NCBI RefSeq assembly: GCF_000485595.1
Contig: NW_014577375.1
Location: forward strand, 74,168-134,324
Source of the DNA: Priapulus caudatus
Taxonomy: Eukaryota > Priapulida > Priapulimorpha > Priapulimorphida > Priapulidae
DNA length: 60,157 nucleotides
Reading direction: 5' to 3'
The notes below the pieces were generated by a model that was given only the letters and a program-made list of their open reading frames with translations, was not told where the DNA came from and made no database searches. Of this stretch, positions 58,699 to 60,157 are shown piece after piece. Position 1 is the stretch's first letter. Each line of letters opens with the position of its first letter. A program made the translations under genes and the position numbers.

Positions 58699-58740
58699 CA
58701 TCTATATGTATATCCATCTATCTATTTATTTATTTATCTA
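58459..58740. repeat. (TCTA)n microsatellite
   Basis: About 280 bp of TCTA units with short breaks. It follows directly after a CCCGGCGTTGCCCGGG phrase at ~58389. Confidence 0.95.
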
Positions 58741-58822
58741 CAGTATCTTTAGTATGTAATTTAGTATGTATAGTAATGCAATGTAACGCGCATTGTACAG
58801 TGATGCGAGTCAATGCAAAGTG

Positions 58823-58915
58823 AATGCCGTTTATTTAATGCTGCTCCAGGTGCCCGTTTATTTAGTGTTGCTGCAGGGGGGCGTTTATTTAAAGCTGCTG
58901 CAAGGGCCATTATAT
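58823..58915. repeat. ~30-bp tandem repeat, three copies
   Basis: CGTTTATTTAATGCTGCTCC recurs with changes (GTTTATTTAGTGTTGCTGC, GTTTATTTAAAGCTGCTGC). Confidence 0.75.
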
Positions 58916-59091
58916 TTTTTGTTTTTGTCTTAGGTGACCTCGGAGATCAAATCCATTGTACCCATGACATTCAGCACCAAAATTTACCCCTATACTGCAC
59001 GTCTTTGACATTTCTAGAGTGCTCCGTATTGATTTGCATCGATCACAGACAAACAGAGGCACATTCACAAATATGTACTAGATATATATGA

Positions 59092-59200
59092 ATGTGTGTG
59101 TGTGTGTGTGTGCGTGCGTGTGTGCGTATGTGCGTGCGTGCGTGTGTGTGCGTCTGCATGTGCGTGTACGTGTGCGTGTGTGTGCGTGTGTGTGTGTCGT
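59092..59200. repeat. (GT)n / GTGC microsatellite
   Basis: Alternating TGTG and GTGCG over ~105 bp. Confidence 0.95.
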
Positions 59201-59763
59201 GCGAGATATCAGGGGTGAATATAATGTCCTTTAACTACGTGAATTAAACGCCGTAATAAGACATTGGTTCGGCATTGCAAACTTATCGGTCACATAATAA
59301 ACCGATTTTTAAGAGACATATTGAATGGGTCCATTTCAACAGTAAATTTACACATTAAAATGAAATTATATCTTTGAGATGTAGCCAGTCTATAGTCTAC
59401 CGTACGATTGCAGTGCGTGTAATCTTTTATATATAAGGTTGAGAAAGGATAAGGAACCTTCTCATTACACAAGAATAGCTCATTATTCACGAAATGGTTT
59501 GATTATTCTATGGTTAAATACATGAAAGTATGTAGAAACTACATTCTATATAGACATGATAAGTAACAGGGGGATCAGTCATATTTTCGTGATACAACAC
59601 GTAACACCACCCCATAATATTTTGTATATATGCTTTAACCATGCTATATCTGACTGAACCCCCTTTAATGAGGTGGGTTCAAGGGGAAGGGCGGGCGGGG
59701 ATAAAGTAGGAGTTTTGCACCCTACAAGCTAGGGCACTCTCCTAACTATAAACACAGGTCTAC

Positions 59764-60099
59764 TGATAAAAATTTATTACAGAAACCTATGTTCAGATAC
59801 CCCCTGACCATACTAAATGCGTTTTCATCACAAAATATAACTCCTCTGGTGAGATATTGCGCATGCGCTAACACAGTAACGTAGTCAGGTTATGAACTGA
59901 CTGGTATATGCAGCGGGGACCTTACATGCAATGTCTGCTTCCTATTTCTGAAGTGAGTTCTACTTATACAATGTTATCATATAGATCTATGTTAGATAAC
60001 CCCTCTTCATTTTAAATTTGTAATGTTTGCCAAATATTCTTTTTCTCGGGAGATGTTGCGCATGCGCGAGCACCGTTTCAGACGTGCAATGCGGCAAAA
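59764..60099. promoter_or_regulatory. Diverged ~199-bp direct repeat carrying two NRF1-type sites
   Basis: TGCGCATGCGC occurs at 59858-59868 and 60057-60067. This is the consensus palindrome bound by NRF1 in animals. The surrounding sequence (CTATGTT...ATACCCC, then TCTCGGGAGAT or CTCTGGTGAGAT) is repeated with divergence. Whether it drives a gene beyond the window is unknown. Confidence 0.5.
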
Positions 60100-60157
60100 G
60101 GAAAAGTACGTAAATATAGCTTGCTGAGGGAGAGAGGGGAGGGAAACTGAGGGAAGG

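Noticed and set aside
58419-58823. Ile-Tyr-Leu-Ser repeat frame
   Set aside because: Translation of the (TCTA)n microsatellite.

Overview
The window is nuclear DNA of an animal, not a prokaryote. Coding sequence is split into short exons by GT-AG introns, the protein families are metazoan, and most of the remainder is microsatellites, minisatellites and small inverted-repeat transposons (MITEs). Internal TTAGGG tracts and the protein sequences suggest a non-vertebrate metazoan, probably marine. I cannot name the species from the sequence alone.

Four genes are supported. (1) 437-2946, minus: the N-terminal part of an ABCG-family half-transporter, cut off by the left window edge. (2) 11615-21917, minus: METTL4, an adenine N6-methyltransferase, resolved into 9 coding exons whose phases all join (657 aa, catalytic DPPW present). 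(3) 34197-35107, plus: the last three coding exons of PEX11G (peroxisome membrane protein 11C); its first exon or exons were not found. (4) 39417-53158, minus, with a candidate alternative first exon at 57274-57336: RANBP3 (Ran-binding protein 3, cofactor of CRM1 nuclear export), resolved into 13 coding exons that join in frame (582 aa). METTL4 and PEX11G diverge from a 12-kb repeat-rich spacer; PEX11G and RANBP3 converge. The four do unrelated housekeeping jobs and nothing suggests a functional cluster.

Layout: 0-3 kb ABCG exons with two intronic minisatellites; 3-11.6 kb gene-poor, with a 104-bp purine minisatellite and MITEs; 11.6-22 kb METTL4, whose introns are packed with MITEs; 23.3-26.8 kb a huge (ACAT)n microsatellite; 26.8-30 kb unique A/C-rich sequence with a palindromic element carrying telomere-like repeats; 30-32.2 kb an interrupted foldback element and a long modular element; 34-35 kb PEX11G; 39.4-57.3 kb RANBP3, with a 17-bp minisatellite in its last intron and tandemly amplified transposon modules in another; 55.5-56.9 kb a three-layer nest of transposons that can be ordered from target-site duplications; 57-60 kb RANBP3 upstream DNA, microsatellites and two NRF1-type palindromes.

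I did not find a new enzymatic or defence system. The most interesting signals are structural: a 21-bp in-frame minisatellite that adds about 100 residues inside the METTL4 catalytic domain, alternative N- and C-termini of RANBP3, a hairpin-transposon family (CARGAGT ends, 7-8 bp duplications) ranging from 37 to 756 bp, and nested insertions whose history is readable base by base. Exon boundaries come from manual reading with GT-AG and phase checks plus remembered family sequences; no search was run.
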